A stretch of 64,000 bases of DNA from JACMLD01 sp039916305. GTDB lineage: Bacteria > Bacteroidota > Bacteroidia > Chitinophagales > Chitinophagaceae. The translations under genes were made by a program, and so were the position numbers. Every line of letters begins with the position of its first letter. Positions within the stretch are counted from its first letter, which is position 1. The DNA is taken from NCBI GenBank assembly GCA_039916305.1, contig JBDSLR010000032.1:1-64000 (forward strand). Reading direction: 5' to 3'. The notes below the pieces were generated by a model, which was not told where the DNA came from, searched no databases, and saw only the letters and a list, made by a program, of their open reading frames with translations. Positions 54,758 through 64,000 of this stretch are shown here, piece by piece.

Positions 54758-56110
54758 ATGACAACAACATCAGCAAGGCAGCAGTACATCTGTGCAACAG
54801 TAGCTACTGGTGGCCTGCTTTTTGGATTTGATACGGCAGTCATCTCAGGAGCTATTCAACCTGTTAAAACGCAATTCTCACTGAACTTAAACATGGAAGG
54901 CTGGCTGGTAAGCAGTGGACTGGCAGGCTGTATTGCAGGTGTACTGGTTAGTGGTTTACTGAGCGATCGGGTTGGGCGCAGGAAAACCATCCTGCTGGCA
55001 GGCGCTATGTTTTTATTGTCGGCCATTGGCTGTGCCTCAGCGGATTCGGTTTCCTTGCTCATCATCAGCAGGATGATTGGCGGCATAGGAGTTGGGATGG
55101 CTTCCGTTATATCGCCCATGTACATTACAGAATTTGCAGCGGCGGAAAAGCGCGGCCGCATGGTAGCTTATTATCAACTGGCCATTACCGTTGGTATCTT
55201 ACTGGCCTACTTCTCCAATGCATTGCTGGTTCATTATTTCTCCGGCCGGGCTTTACCCCTGGAGATTTGGCGGCCCATGTTCCTGGTAATGGCAGTTCCC
55301 AGCATCCTGTTTCTGTTATTATTATTAAAAGTGCCGGAGAGTCCCCGTTGGCTGGTTAGTACCGGGCAGGCAGTGAAAGCAGCCGCCATATTATCAACCG
55401 TGCGTACACCGGCAGATGCCGGCAAAGAATTGCAGGATATCGTGGCAGCGTCCGCAAAAGCGGTTGGTAAAAACCGGTCATTGCTTTCACCGGCATTTCG
55501 TTTGCCATTGCTGATAGGTATATTGCTGGCGGTATTTCAGCAATTCTCGGGTATCAATGCTATTATATATTATGGGCCCAGTATTTTCCAGGCAGCGGGC
55601 ATAGACAGTAGTAATGCGTTGTTGTTCCAGGTTATAATTGGTACAGTTAACCTGCTGGCTACACTGATTGCCATCAAATGGGTAGATCAGTATGGAAGGA
55701 AAAAATTACTGATCATTGGGCTGAGTGGTATTGTGCTGTCCCTCATTTGCTGTGGTATATTGTTTTATACCGGTCATACCCAGGGGCCCCTGCTATTGGT
55801 ATTGATGCTGCTGTACATCACCTGTTTCGCATTTTCACTGGGGCCCGTTACGTGGATCATCATCAATGAAATATTTCCTACTGAAGTCAGGGTAAAAGGC
55901 GTGGCTGTTTGCACGCTGATGCTATGGGTGGCGGTGTGGGTGGTGGGACAGTTCGTGCCCTGGTTATTGGAGAAAGCAGGACCGGCCATGATGTTCTGGA
56001 TCTTTGCCCTGTTTAGCCTGGTCAATTTTTTCTTTAGCTGGAAAGTGGTAAAGGAAACGAAAGGCAAAACATTGGAAGAGATGGAGACGGTATTTATGGC
56101 ATCACATTAA
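54758..56110 (+). CDS. Sugar porter family MFS transporter
   Basis: The 450-residue protein has twelve membrane helices and the sugar porter signatures: GGLLFGFDTAVISGAI in helix 1, SDRVGRRKTILLAGA between helices 2 and 3, RMIGGIGVGMASVISPMYITE in helix 4 and 5, PESPRWLVSTG after helix 6, QQFSGINAIIYYGPSIFQ in helix 7, and VKETKGKTLEEME at the end. It brings a hexose or pentose across the inner membrane, likely by proton symport. It lies 49 bases downstream of the isomerase gene and 128 bases upstream of cutC. Confidence 0.96.
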   Translation: MTTTSARQQYICATVATGGLLFGFDTAVISGAIQPVKTQFSLNLNMEGWLVSSGLAGCIAGVLVSGLLSDRVGRRKTILLAGAMFLLSAIGCASADSVSLLIISRMIGGIGVGMASVISPMYITEFAAAEKRGRMVAYYQLAITVGILLAYFSNALLVHYFSGRALPLEIWRPMFLVMAVPSILFLLLLLKVPESPRWLVSTGQAVKAAAILSTVRTPADAGKELQDIVAASAKAVGKNRSLLSPAFRLPLLIGILLAVFQQFSGINAIIYYGPSIFQAAGIDSSNALLFQVIIGTVNLLATLIAIKWVDQYGRKKLLIIGLSGIVLSLICCGILFYTGHTQGPLLLVLMLLYITCFAFSLGPVTWIIINEIFPTEVRVKGVAVCTLMLWVAVWVVGQFVPWLLEKAGPAMMFWIFALFSLVNFFFSWKVVKETKGKTLEEMETVFMASH

Positions 56111-56238
56111 GCAATGCAGTATTTGCATACAGCGGTCCTGGGTAAAGCAATGCCGTTCAAAATTATTATACCCACAAAATATTTATAACGGAGCATAAGA
56201 TACATCACAAATATTATAATATTTAACAAGCAAAAAAT

Positions 56239-56961
56239 ATGGCAAAAGCAATTTTAGAAGTTTGTGCATTTAATATTCAATCCTGCATCATTGCTGAAAA
56301 AGCAGGTGCCTACCGGGTAGAACTATGCGATAACCCGGTAGAAGGCGGTACAACAGCATCCTACGGCAGCATTAAAAGAACCCGCGAAAGAATTTCAATT
56401 AAATTATATCCGATTCTCCGGCCGCGCTGTGGCAATTATTATTATGATGCAGATGAGCTGGCTATCCTGAAAGAAGACATCCGGGTATGTAAAGAGCTGG
56501 GTTGTGATGGTATTTCCATCGGCGCACAAAAAATAAACGGCGAAATTGATATTGATACCATGGAGCAGTTTGTGGAGTGGGCATACCCAATGGGTGTTAC
56601 CTGCAACCGGGCTTTTGATGCTACGCCTGATCCCTTCCAGGCATTGGAAGATATTATTGCTGCAGGCTGTGAACGCATTCTTACCTCCGGCCAAAAAACT
56701 GGCGCACCGGCCGCAGGCCAAATACTGGGAAAGCTGGTGAAGCAAGCGGGGGAGCGGATTGTAATTATGCCCGGCGCGGGCATCCGCGCTTCCAATATCA
56801 AACAACTGATGGAGGAATCGGGCGCAAAAGAATTTCATGGGTCAGTAAGAAAGGCCACAGTAAATCCCATGAGTTTTTTTAATCCGCAGGTAACAGATTT
56901 TGGAAATGTATACCTGCCGGATGAGGAAGAGCTGAACGGCATTCTTGCCTGTATGCAGTAA
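56239..56961 (+). CDS. cutC: Copper homeostasis protein CutC family
   Basis: The 240-residue protein shows the CutC TIM-barrel motifs: LEVCAFNIQSCIIAEKAGAYRVELCDNPVEGGTTAS in two parts, IRPRCGNYYYD-like LRPRCGNYYYD, GVTCNRAFDATPDPFQALEDI, and TSGQKTGAPAAGQIL. The family was named for copper tolerance, though in bacteria the activity is unsettled and the fold resembles isomerases. It lies between the sugar porter gene and the second SusCD pair, which suggests a carbohydrate role, inferred only. Confidence 0.93.
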   Translation: MAKAILEVCAFNIQSCIIAEKAGAYRVELCDNPVEGGTTASYGSIKRTRERISIKLYPILRPRCGNYYYDADELAILKEDIRVCKELGCDGISIGAQKINGEIDIDTMEQFVEWAYPMGVTCNRAFDATPDPFQALEDIIAAGCERILTSGQKTGAPAAGQILGKLVKQAGERIVIMPGAGIRASNIKQLMEESGAKEFHGSVRKATVNPMSFFNPQVTDFGNVYLPDEEELNGILACMQ

Positions 56962-57409
56962 CTTGTTATAACTGGATCCTTAAAAAGCAGACCAATACAA
57001 ATCCGAAACATCGCAGTCGCCAGGGGCGCCCGTTTCGTTTTCGGGCATGCACCGGTGCGGGAAAAAATCCCTCAGCCGTATCAATTGAGCCATCCCTGTA
57101 CCGCCTTCATTTTATTATAGTGCCCGGATTGATAAACTTCTTCGAGTTCCTTCAAACCCAACTTGCTTTAGGTGGATAATCTATACAAAGCAGGTAGAGT
57201 TTTCTATTTGTTCCAGTTATTTAAAATTGACAATCAGTAGTTTATAAATTGCTTATAAAAATCCCCCCATTCTTTTATAATACTCCCCCCTGCAGTATAT
57301 ACAAAACTCCACATTTGTACCAGGGCTTGCCAGCAGAGAAAATATTCTTTTTGTATGCTTACTCTTTGCCGGTAGCGTTTAAACCAATCATTTCTTAAAA
57401 CTACTGCGT
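56962..57409. other. Regulatory region upstream of the second SusC
   Basis: These 448 bases hold no gene. The G/C-run element (57263-57290) and a TACAAAAC variant (57300) are present. The sequence TCTTTTTG near 57348 follows a TTG by 16 bases and is a weak -7 box candidate. No clear terminator for cutC is seen. Confidence 0.5.
57263..57290 (-). promoter_or_regulatory. G-run direct-repeat element, copy upstream of the second SusC
   Basis: CCCCCC runs at 57263-57268 and 57285-57290 begin 22 bases apart. TTTTATAATACTCCCCC at 57273-57289 is the exact reverse complement of 48688-48704. The position about 120 bases ahead of the SusC start suits an activator site. Confidence 0.6.
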
Positions 57410-60400
57410 ATGAAATTAGTAAGTCTTTCGCTCAGGCGGATTCGCCCTGTAAAAAGTTTAACCGCCTTCTTATTATTACTGGCTTTTCCTGCACTGCTTT
57501 TTGCCCAGTCAAAAACAGTAACGGGCACCGTGCTGGATGAAACTGGTAATCCGGTGGCCTCGGTTTCTGTCAGCGTAAAAGGCAGCGCTGCAGGTACTGC
57601 TACCGACGCCAACGGCAAATTCTCTGTCTCCGCCGCTACCGGCGCCGTGCTGGTTATTTCTTCGGTGAATTTTGAAACTACCGAAGTAACCGTGGGCAAA
57701 GAGTCTATTGTTGCGGTGAATTTAAAATCCAAAGCAGGCAGTTTAAATGATGTGGTAGTGGTGGGTTATGCCACGCAGAAAAAAGCAAATCTTACCGGTT
57801 CTGTATCTTCTATATCGGCTGCTGACTTGGATAGCCGCCCGGTTACAAACGTATCTTCTGCACTTGCGGGTCTATCCTCGGGTGTATTTGTTCGCCAGGG
57901 TTCCGGCAGGCCCGGTGCCGATGGTGCCACTATAAGAATCAGGGGCGTAGGCACCTTAAATAATTCAGATCCGCTGGTAGTAATAGATGGTATCATAGGC
58001 TCAATGGATGCCGTTAACCCGGATGATATTCAATCCATGTCTGTGTTGAAAGACGCAGCGTCCGCTTCCATCTACGGTTCACAGGCGGCGAATGGTGTTA
58101 TATTGATTACTACCAAAAAAGGTTCAAAAAATAAGAATACTGTTTCCTACAATGGATTTCTCTCTTCAACTGCACCGGGTAACAGGATTGATTTTGTAGA
58201 TAATTATGCAAGGCATATGGGCCTTATAAATGAAAGCTCTACTAATCTTGGTCAAACCATTTATTTCCCGCAGGCAAGAATTGAAGAATGGAAAACAGCA
58301 GCTGCCAACCCCAACGGACTAAATGCCATCGGGGTTCCTAACTGGCTGGCTTATCCCAATACCAACTGGTCTGACTGGATATTTAAAAATAAAACAGCGC
58401 AGAACCACAATCTTTCTGTAAGTGGTGGCAATGAAAAAGTAACTTATTTGCTATCCGGCAATTACCAGAAAAATCCTGGCGTAGTAGATCAAACCACAAC
58501 AGAAAGGTACCAGTTCAGGGCAAATATTGAGGCAAAGATTAATAAAGTAATTACCGTGGGTACACAAACTTTTGCTTCACTGCAAACATTTGGTCTTGCT
58601 AACCTGGACAATGTGTATACTTATCTTAGCCAGACAACACCCGGTTTATACCCTTATTACGACGGAAAGTACGGGTATCCTACTGCAACAGAAGAAAACC
58701 AGCTGGCCAATAATATTCAATCTTATTTAGATGGAACAGGCGGCCGTGACGAACAAACAAGAATCAATTCAACCTTGTATACCGTTTTGAATTTGTATAA
58801 AGGATTGAGCTTTGAAGGAAAGGTAAATTACCAGACAAGGTTTGGCGAAAGAAATACGCATGCATTGCCCATTAACAAATGGGATTTCAATACCAATATC
58901 CTGCGTGTAGCAGCCACCACGCCTGATCTTGTATCAACCGGCTATTCATTTAACAAAGATTACCGGATTACGCTTGACGGGGTGTTGCGCTACAATACCA
59001 AAATAGGCAGTGATCATGAAATAGGTGCGCTGGCCGGTTACAATGAGTTTTATTTTAATTATTATGATTTCAATGCCAGCAAACTGGGGTTGATTGATTA
59101 TTCTATTTCTACCCTTGGTTCAGCGGGTGGTACAGCTAATAATGCCGGTGGAACACAATACGACCGCTCTGTAAGAAGCTGGTTTGGTCGTATTAACTAC
59201 GCCTATAAAAGCAAATATCTGCTGGAAGGAAATCTCCGGTATGATGGGTCTTCAAGATTTGCCAAAGAAAATCGCTGGGGCTATTATCCTTCTGTTTCTG
59301 CAGGATGGAGAATTTCTGAAGAAAATTTCTTTGCAAATATGAAGGATAAGATTAGAAATTTAAAACTCCGGGCTTCCTGGGGTAAACTTGGAAATATCGG
59401 ACAAACATCAGGTGGTGGCAACACGATAGATTATCCATACCAGGCTTTCTATAGTGCTGTTAACTATTCTTACAATGGAATAGCAGCTGCGGGTTTACGC
59501 CAGGGTACCATCTCTAACGCTGATCTGCAGTGGGAAATTACCACGCAGACTAATATTGGTCTTGAAGCCACCATTTTCCGTTCCTTAAATATTGAACTGG
59601 ATTATTATAACAGGCTCACCAATGGTATTATCACAAACCCGCCCATACCACTGGTGCTGGGTACAGCTACACCCCCCTTCCAGAATACTGCTTCTATTTA
59701 CAACCGTGGCGTGGAATTGTCACTGGGCTGGAGCAAGAAAGTTGGACAGCTGGATATAGGATTATCAGGAAACTTTGCTTACAATACAAGTAAAGTAAGC
59801 AGCTACAAAGGTAAACTGGTAGAAGGATTTACTACGGACGCAAACGGCATTAAAGTTTATAGCACAAATCTAGGCGCTGTATCCAATAATGGCAACCCTT
59901 CACTGATAGTTGAAGATCATATGGCGTATGAGTTTTATGTGCAGAGTGTTTATAAAGGCAATGGTTCTTATACCAATACCGATGGAAGTGTAAATATTAA
60001 TGGTGGCCCTTCAACGGGTATGATAAGGACGGCTGAAGATCTTAATTGGGTAAAAGCCATGATTGCTGCCGGTTACAAATTTGCACCCGTTGCCACTGCA
60101 GGAACTTCTACTTCCAAAACACAGTTGTATTACGGCGATTTGATTTATGCAGATAACAATAGCGATGGCACCTATGGCAGCGCCGCAACAGACCGTAAGT
60201 TTACAGGGACCTCCACTACGCCGAAATATAATTTTGGATTCAGCGCCAACCTTGCGTGGAAAGGAATTGATTTCTCAATGTTGTGGGCGGGCAGTACAGG
60301 TATGCAGTATTACTGGAATGATTCTTACAATACCAATGTTACCAGGAATGGTTTTGGCGTTACCAATGCAATAGCAAACGACCATTATTATTTTAATGAT

Positions 60401-60718
60401 GCCAATACCACAGATCCGCTGAATAATATCAATGCTAAATTTCCAAGACTGAAATACAATTCAGATGCGCAGAATTCTATTGCGAGTGATTTCTGGCTCT
60501 ACAATGCCAGCTATGTTAAGCTGAAGAACCTGCAAATTGGTTATACCATTCCGGGCCGTTATGCCTCCAAAGCATTAATCACCCGTGCGAGGGTTTATTT
60601 ATCGGGCGAAAATTTGCTGACCATTACAAACTATCCGGGTATGGATCCTGAAGTAGGTGCCAGCATTCAGTACCCAACGCTGAAACAATTTGCAGCAGGT
60701 ATTTCATTGACATTTTAA
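57410..60718 (+). CDS. SusC/RagA-family TonB-dependent outer-membrane receptor (no STN domain)
   Basis: The product has 1102 residues: a signal peptide (1-32, LLFAQ), a carboxypeptidase-D-like domain (about 35-112, VTGTVLDETGNPVASVSVSVKG), the plug starting NDVVVVGYATQKKANLTGSVS, and a barrel ending TLKQFAAGISLTF. Unlike the receptor at 18457 it has no STN domain, as expected for a transporter controlled by an HTCS and not by a sigma/FecR pair. It imports oligosaccharides with SusD. The SusD gene starts 19 bases downstream. Confidence 0.97.
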   Translation: MKLVSLSLRRIRPVKSLTAFLLLLAFPALLFAQSKTVTGTVLDETGNPVASVSVSVKGSAAGTATDANGKFSVSAATGAVLVISSVNFETTEVTVGKESIVAVNLKSKAGSLNDVVVVGYATQKKANLTGSVSSISAADLDSRPVTNVSSALAGLSSGVFVRQGSGRPGADGATIRIRGVGTLNNSDPLVVIDGIIGSMDAVNPDDIQSMSVLKDAASASIYGSQAANGVILITTKKGSKNKNTVSYNGFLSSTAPGNRIDFVDNYARHMGLINESSTNLGQTIYFPQARIEEWKTAAANPNGLNAIGVPNWLAYPNTNWSDWIFKNKTAQNHNLSVSGGNEKVTYLLSGNYQKNPGVVDQTTTERYQFRANIEAKINKVITVGTQTFASLQTFGLANLDNVYTYLSQTTPGLYPYYDGKYGYPTATEENQLANNIQSYLDGTGGRDEQTRINSTLYTVLNLYKGLSFEGKVNYQTRFGERNTHALPINKWDFNTNILRVAATTPDLVSTGYSFNKDYRITLDGVLRYNTKIGSDHEIGALAGYNEFYFNYYDFNASKLGLIDYSISTLGSAGGTANNAGGTQYDRSVRSWFGRINYAYKSKYLLEGNLRYDGSSRFAKENRWGYYPSVSAGWRISEENFFANMKDKIRNLKLRASWGKLGNIGQTSGGGNTIDYPYQAFYSAVNYSYNGIAAAGLRQGTISNADLQWEITTQTNIGLEATIFRSLNIELDYYNRLTNGIITNPPIPLVLGTATPPFQNTASIYNRGVELSLGWSKKVGQLDIGLSGNFAYNTSKVSSYKGKLVEGFTTDANGIKVYSTNLGAVSNNGNPSLIVEDHMAYEFYVQSVYKGNGSYTNTDGSVNINGGPSTGMIRTAEDLNWVKAMIAAGYKFAPVATAGTSTSKTQLYYGDLIYADNNSDGTYGSAATDRKFTGTSTTPKYNFGFSANLAWKGIDFSMLWAGSTGMQYYWNDSYNTNVTRNGFGVTNAIANDHYYFNDANTTDPLNNINAKFPRLKYNSDAQNSIASDFWLYNASYVKLKNLQIGYTIPGRYASKALITRARVYLSGENLLTITNYPGMDPEVGASIQYPTLKQFAAGISLTF

Positions 60719-60737
60719 ACAATCAAACATTACGCTG

Positions 60738-62492
60738 ATGAAAAAGCTATTAATTATATTTTCTGTTATAGTGGTTGCGGGTTGCCAGAAAAAATTGCTG
60801 GACACCAAACCCTACGATGCTGCCAGTTCTGAATCCATGTGGACAACAGATGCCCTCACCGACCAGGGTGTAACAGGCGTTTACCAGGCCATGCGCTTAA
60901 GCATTGCTACGGGTGGCGCTACCGGCAACGAATTGTACCAATTTGACCGGTATGCATTTACCGGGCAGGGGCGGGACCTGGATGCATTGCTGGGTTCAAC
61001 CATTACTTCTTCCAGCGGCTTGTTCAGTGTAAACTGGCAGCAATTGTATGAAGGGGTAAAAAGGGCGAATGATGCTATTGTAAACATTCCGCTTAAATCA
61101 CCTTCGGCTGCAGCCAAAAAGGCTAAATACATTGCTGAATGTAAATTTTTGAGGGCTTACTATTATTCAAGGCTTAACCAGCTGTTTAAAGGAGTACCAC
61201 TGTATCTGGAAAATGTTGGTATCAGTGATGCTGTCAAACCGCGTGAAACAGAAGACAAGATATGGGATGCCGTAATAACTGATTTAACCGACGCTATCAG
61301 TGAAGCAAACCTGCCATTAAAATACATAGCAACAGATGCCGGCAATGGCCATATTACCAAAGGCGCAGCCTATGCGCTTCGCGGTAAAGCCTATATGTAC
61401 AAACAAAAATGGGCAGAAGCCGCGGCAGATTTTCAAAAAGTAAAAGATGCGGGCTACAAATTATTTGGCGGGTCTTATAAAGATTGCTTTACACTGGCCA
61501 ATGAAAAATCAGATGAAATGATTTTCTCTATCCAGAATATTAACCTGGACGGATTTGGTTCCACTACCCAATTTTACTGCGGTACGCGGTCTTCCTTTGG
61601 ATCCTGCTGGAACAGCTACCTGGTTTCTCCAAATGGCGTAGATATGTTTGAAAATGTAAACGGCACCAAATTTAACTGGGACGATATTATTCCGGGCTAT
61701 AGCGCTATGGCACCGGCAAAACGCGAAGTGTACTTTTTTAGGGACGGCCTTTCCGCTGCAGAAATTACTGCTGCAAATGCCAGGGGCCTGGATATGTCTC
61801 TCTACCTGCCGGCTGGCAATGAAGCCCGTGTAAAAGCGGCGTATGAAAACCGTGATCCGCGTTTAAAGGCAAACGTTATAACGCCCTATTCAACTTATCT
61901 TGGAAGACCTATTAATGGCGTTGACCAGACATTTACTTCCCGTTGGCCTGCACGGGATGAAAATCCGCCTACTGCAGATCTTTTCACCGATACAAGAAAC
62001 CAGTTTTATTACCTGTACCGGAAATTTGTTTATGAAGGTTCTACACAATTAATCAGCAGGGTAACGGGGCCAATTGATCTTCCTGTTATTCGTTATGCTG
62101 ATGTAGCTTTAATGTGGGCCGAAGCCATCAATGAACAGGGTTTTAGTGTGGAAGCTGTAAACCTTGTAAACCTGGTAAGGGCAAGGGCAGGTGTGGCGTT
62201 GTTGAATTCTTCTGCAGCAACAACGGTTACTGGTCAGGCTGATTTGAGAGAGCGGATCCGCAATGAACGCCGGATGGAATTCATGAATGAAGGTATCAGC
62301 TTTTTTGATGAGCTGCGCTGGAAAACGTGGAAGGATAAAGTGTTTTACCCCGGCAACGGCGTAAAACAAATCTGGGGCGCTAATATCAATACTTATATCT
62401 GGCAGGGAGATTACATCTATAACTGGGCTATTCCCGCAACAGAAATTCAAACCAACAATAAACTGACACAAAATACCGGTTGGGTAAATTAA
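60738..62492 (+). CDS. SusD/RagB-family outer-membrane ligand-binding lipoprotein (second)
   Basis: The 584-residue product has a lipoprotein signal (VIVVAGCQ, lipidated Cys16). Family motifs include AECKFLRAYYYSRLNQLFKGVPLY, split over the helix pair near residue 140, TPR-like helices in ALRGKAYMYKQKWAEAAADF, and the C-terminal ERRMEFMNEGISFFDELRW with LTQNTGWVN. It is about 100 residues longer than the SusD at 21910, mainly in the ligand-binding half, in keeping with a different ligand. It pairs with the SusC just upstream. Confidence 0.97.
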   Translation: MKKLLIIFSVIVVAGCQKKLLDTKPYDAASSESMWTTDALTDQGVTGVYQAMRLSIATGGATGNELYQFDRYAFTGQGRDLDALLGSTITSSSGLFSVNWQQLYEGVKRANDAIVNIPLKSPSAAAKKAKYIAECKFLRAYYYSRLNQLFKGVPLYLENVGISDAVKPRETEDKIWDAVITDLTDAISEANLPLKYIATDAGNGHITKGAAYALRGKAYMYKQKWAEAAADFQKVKDAGYKLFGGSYKDCFTLANEKSDEMIFSIQNINLDGFGSTTQFYCGTRSSFGSCWNSYLVSPNGVDMFENVNGTKFNWDDIIPGYSAMAPAKREVYFFRDGLSAAEITAANARGLDMSLYLPAGNEARVKAAYENRDPRLKANVITPYSTYLGRPINGVDQTFTSRWPARDENPPTADLFTDTRNQFYYLYRKFVYEGSTQLISRVTGPIDLPVIRYADVALMWAEAINEQGFSVEAVNLVNLVRARAGVALLNSSAATTVTGQADLRERIRNERRMEFMNEGISFFDELRWKTWKDKVFYPGNGVKQIWGANINTYIWQGDYIYNWAIPATEIQTNNKLTQNTGWVN

Positions 62493-62659
62493 TTATCAAT
62501 AACTGGTTGTTGCTAAACATTTCTTTTTCATTTGCAGTCGGTTCATGCACTTTGTTTCATATTTTAACGGGTGCATGTTTTAAGTGCTGAATATTTGGTG
62601 GCAAGAGAAAAAAAATGCAAGTGCATTTTGCATTGTTATGTTTTTTAAAAGTGGCATAT

Positions 62660-63520
62660 ATGAAACGGACCAATATTTACCTGCTGTGCATATTGTTACT
62701 GACAGTTGCCTGTAATGCGCAGCGTAAAGCAGATATCATACCGGTAAGTCCCTCTGTTGAAAAGAAGCTGGTTTGGGCTGAAGAGTTTAATTATAGTGGC
62801 TTGCCAGACAGTACGAAATGGGGTTATGAGCTGGGATTTGTCCGCAACCAGGAACCGCAGTATTACACCAGCAAACGCCTGGACAACGCCCGCGTAGAAA
62901 ATGGTATGCTGGTAATTGAAGCCCGCAAGGAAAACTTTCCGAATGCCGCTTACAAACCTGGTTCCACCGTGGCCTCGCAAAAAGACTCACTGGCTGCCTA
63001 TACATCGGCCAGTATTAATACCCTTAATAAACAAACCTGGCAGTACGGAAGAATCGAAGTAAGGGCTAAGGTGCCTGCGGGCAAAGGCACCTGGCCTGCT
63101 ATCTGGATGATGGGTGAGAACCGGCCGCAGGTGGGTTGGCCAGACTGTGGTGAAATTGATATCATGGAGTTTTTGGGTAAAGACCCCAGCACGGTTTATG
63201 CTACCATACATTACCCGGATACAAATGCCGCTAAATATAAATCAATGGGTGGTAAAACCGTTACTACAGATGCTTCCAGTGATTTTCATGTGTATGCTAT
63301 AGAGTGGAACAAAGACAGCATTGTTTTTTATTTTGATGCGCAGCGGTATTTTGCTTTTGACATAAAAAAATCGCAGCATACATCTTTTAATCCTTTTCAG
63401 AAAAAAAATTACCTGCTCCTGAATATGGCATTGGGGCACCAGGGTGCATGGCCGGGCCCAACAGACGACAATATATTACCCATCCGTTATTATGTAGATT
63501 ACGTGCGGGTGTACCAATGA
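62660..63520 (+). CDS. Glycoside hydrolase family 16 lipoprotein (beta-glucanase-like)
   Basis: The ATG at 62660 gives 286 residues and a lipoprotein signal (LLLTVACNAQ, Cys18). The GH16 jelly roll is evident: LVWAEEFNYSGLPDSTKWGYE, and RIEVRAKVPAGKGTWPAIWMMG, then the catalytic GEIDIMEFLG with nucleophile Glu165, Asp167 and acid/base Glu170, and HVYAIEWNKDSIVFYFD. The family cleaves beta-1,3- or beta-1,3-1,4-glucans, agars or carrageenans; this EIDIMEF type is usual in laminarinases. It is exposed on the cell surface or periplasm and lies 167 bases after SusD, in the locus controlled by the HTCS. Confidence 0.95.
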   Translation: MKRTNIYLLCILLLTVACNAQRKADIIPVSPSVEKKLVWAEEFNYSGLPDSTKWGYELGFVRNQEPQYYTSKRLDNARVENGMLVIEARKENFPNAAYKPGSTVASQKDSLAAYTSASINTLNKQTWQYGRIEVRAKVPAGKGTWPAIWMMGENRPQVGWPDCGEIDIMEFLGKDPSTVYATIHYPDTNAAKYKSMGGKTVTTDASSDFHVYAIEWNKDSIVFYFDAQRYFAFDIKKSQHTSFNPFQKKNYLLLNMALGHQGAWPGPTDDNILPIRYYVDYVRVYQ

Positions 63521-63568
63521 TTTATCACTGCTGCCACTTTACGCTACTGTAGTGTTTAAAAGAAATGT

Positions 63569-64000
63569 ATGAAAAATAATTATTTCATTCTTATTATCCT
63601 GCTTGCTTGTTGTACTGGTATAGGCCGTGCGCAGGAAAAAAGAAACCTGCTTGCCGGTGCTGTTTCCATAAGTCAGCTGCAACAGCAACTGCTCAGTGGA
63701 ACAAAATGGGTGCAATTTCCTCCATACGGCAACCGGCAGGAATGGGAGCGTATACCAGCTATTTATATAAAGAATTGGATAGCGGAAGGCGAAAAATTGC
63801 TGACTTATAAATGGCAGGTGGTACCAGCTTCTGCTTACCAGGAATTTGTAATATCTGGCAACCGTGATATCATGCAGGTGCCATATAACCAGAACACGGC
63901 TGCATTGCGTAAACTGGTACTGGCAGAACTGGTGGAAGGTAAAGGGCGTTTTATTCCGCAAATGATGGATGGCGTATGGGCGTTATGTGAGATGAGCAGC
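63569..64000 (+). CDS. Heparinase II/III-family-like protein, N-terminal part only
   Basis: The frame is open from the ATG at 63569 to the window edge (144 codons). It has a signal peptide (1-21, ACCTGIGRAQ), and the mature start (LLSGTKWVQFPPYGNRQEWERIP) is followed by LAELVEGKGRFIPQMMDGVWALCEMSS, the alpha-helical toroid motif seen in heparinase II/III-type lyases of Bacteroidota. The catalytic domain lies beyond the window. Such enzymes cleave uronate-containing polymers, which suits a locus with a GH16 enzyme and SusCD. It starts 48 bases after the GH16 stop. Confidence 0.75.
   Translation, partial: MKNNYFILIILLACCTGIGRAQEKRNLLAGAVSISQLQQQLLSGTKWVQFPPYGNRQEWERIPAIYIKNWIAEGEKLLTYKWQVVPASAYQEFVISGNRDIMQVPYNQNTAALRKLVLAELVEGKGRFIPQMMDGVWALCEMSS

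Noticed and set aside
1..64000. tRNA, rRNA, CRISPR arrays and insertion sequences
   Set aside because: Looked for in all gene-free stretches by eye. None could be supported.

Overview
The window looks like a chromosome segment of a Bacteroidota member, most likely a Chitinophaga-like soil or plant-associated bacterium. This is inferred from two SusC/SusD pairs, an ECF sigma/FecR/STN-SusC cascade, a hybrid two-component system (HTCS) that joins a periplasmic propeller sensor to an AraC-type output, TAnnTTTG-type promoter boxes, and the lack of Shine-Dalgarno sequences. There are no rRNA or tRNA genes, CRISPR arrays or intact insertion sequences.

Layout. 1-7.4 kb (minus strand): a cut-off alpha/beta hydrolase, a secreted hydrolase with a PKD-like tail, and a TolB-like propeller protein flanked by two paralogous TetR regulators. 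7.5-8.4 kb: a decayed patch with the arm-binding N-terminus of a tyrosine recombinase and a frameshifted small membrane protein, probably the remains of a mobile element. 8.5-16.1 kb (minus): a GlxA-type regulator, then a long gene string with a glycosyltransferase 39 family protein, a DUF6010 membrane protein, a nucleotidyl cyclase fused to a YHS-like metal domain, DUF2147, a DJ-1-like lipoprotein, two small envelope proteins, an outer-membrane protein and a heavy-metal-binding secreted protein.

16.5-26.2 kb (plus): ECF sigma factor, FecR, STN-containing SusC, SusD, a twin-arginine SGNH hydrolase whose sequence blocks are circularly permuted, and a secreted FAD oxidoreductase with a golvesin-like tail, ended by a clear terminator. 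26.3-33.2 kb: a frameshifted LuxR-type regulator with a degenerate receiver, a lipocalin-like secreted protein, and a four-gene operon of three soluble or membrane kinases plus a thioredoxin-fold protein. 33.9-38.5 kb: a PQQ-type sugar dehydrogenase lipoprotein, an alginate-lyase family protein, a small membrane protein and a ROK protein.

38.5-48.4 kb (minus): a Planctomycete-style set (PSCyt1/DUF1549/LamG/DUF1553 protein, DUF1501 protein, NHL propeller, DUF2231-cytochrome c-LRR protein) plus a penicillin acylase. 48.7-64 kb (plus): an HTCS regulator, a kinase-like/mannose-6-phosphate isomerase fusion, a sugar porter, CutC, a second SusC/SusD pair, a GH16 lipoprotein and the start of a heparinase II/III-like protein. 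This is a polysaccharide utilization locus. The upstream regions of the HTCS gene and of its SusC share a 17-nt identical element inside a pair of G-runs spaced 22 bp apart, a good candidate for the HTCS binding site. The most striking items are the permuted SGNH hydrolase, this shared operator-like element and the three-kinase operon without a DNA-binding partner.
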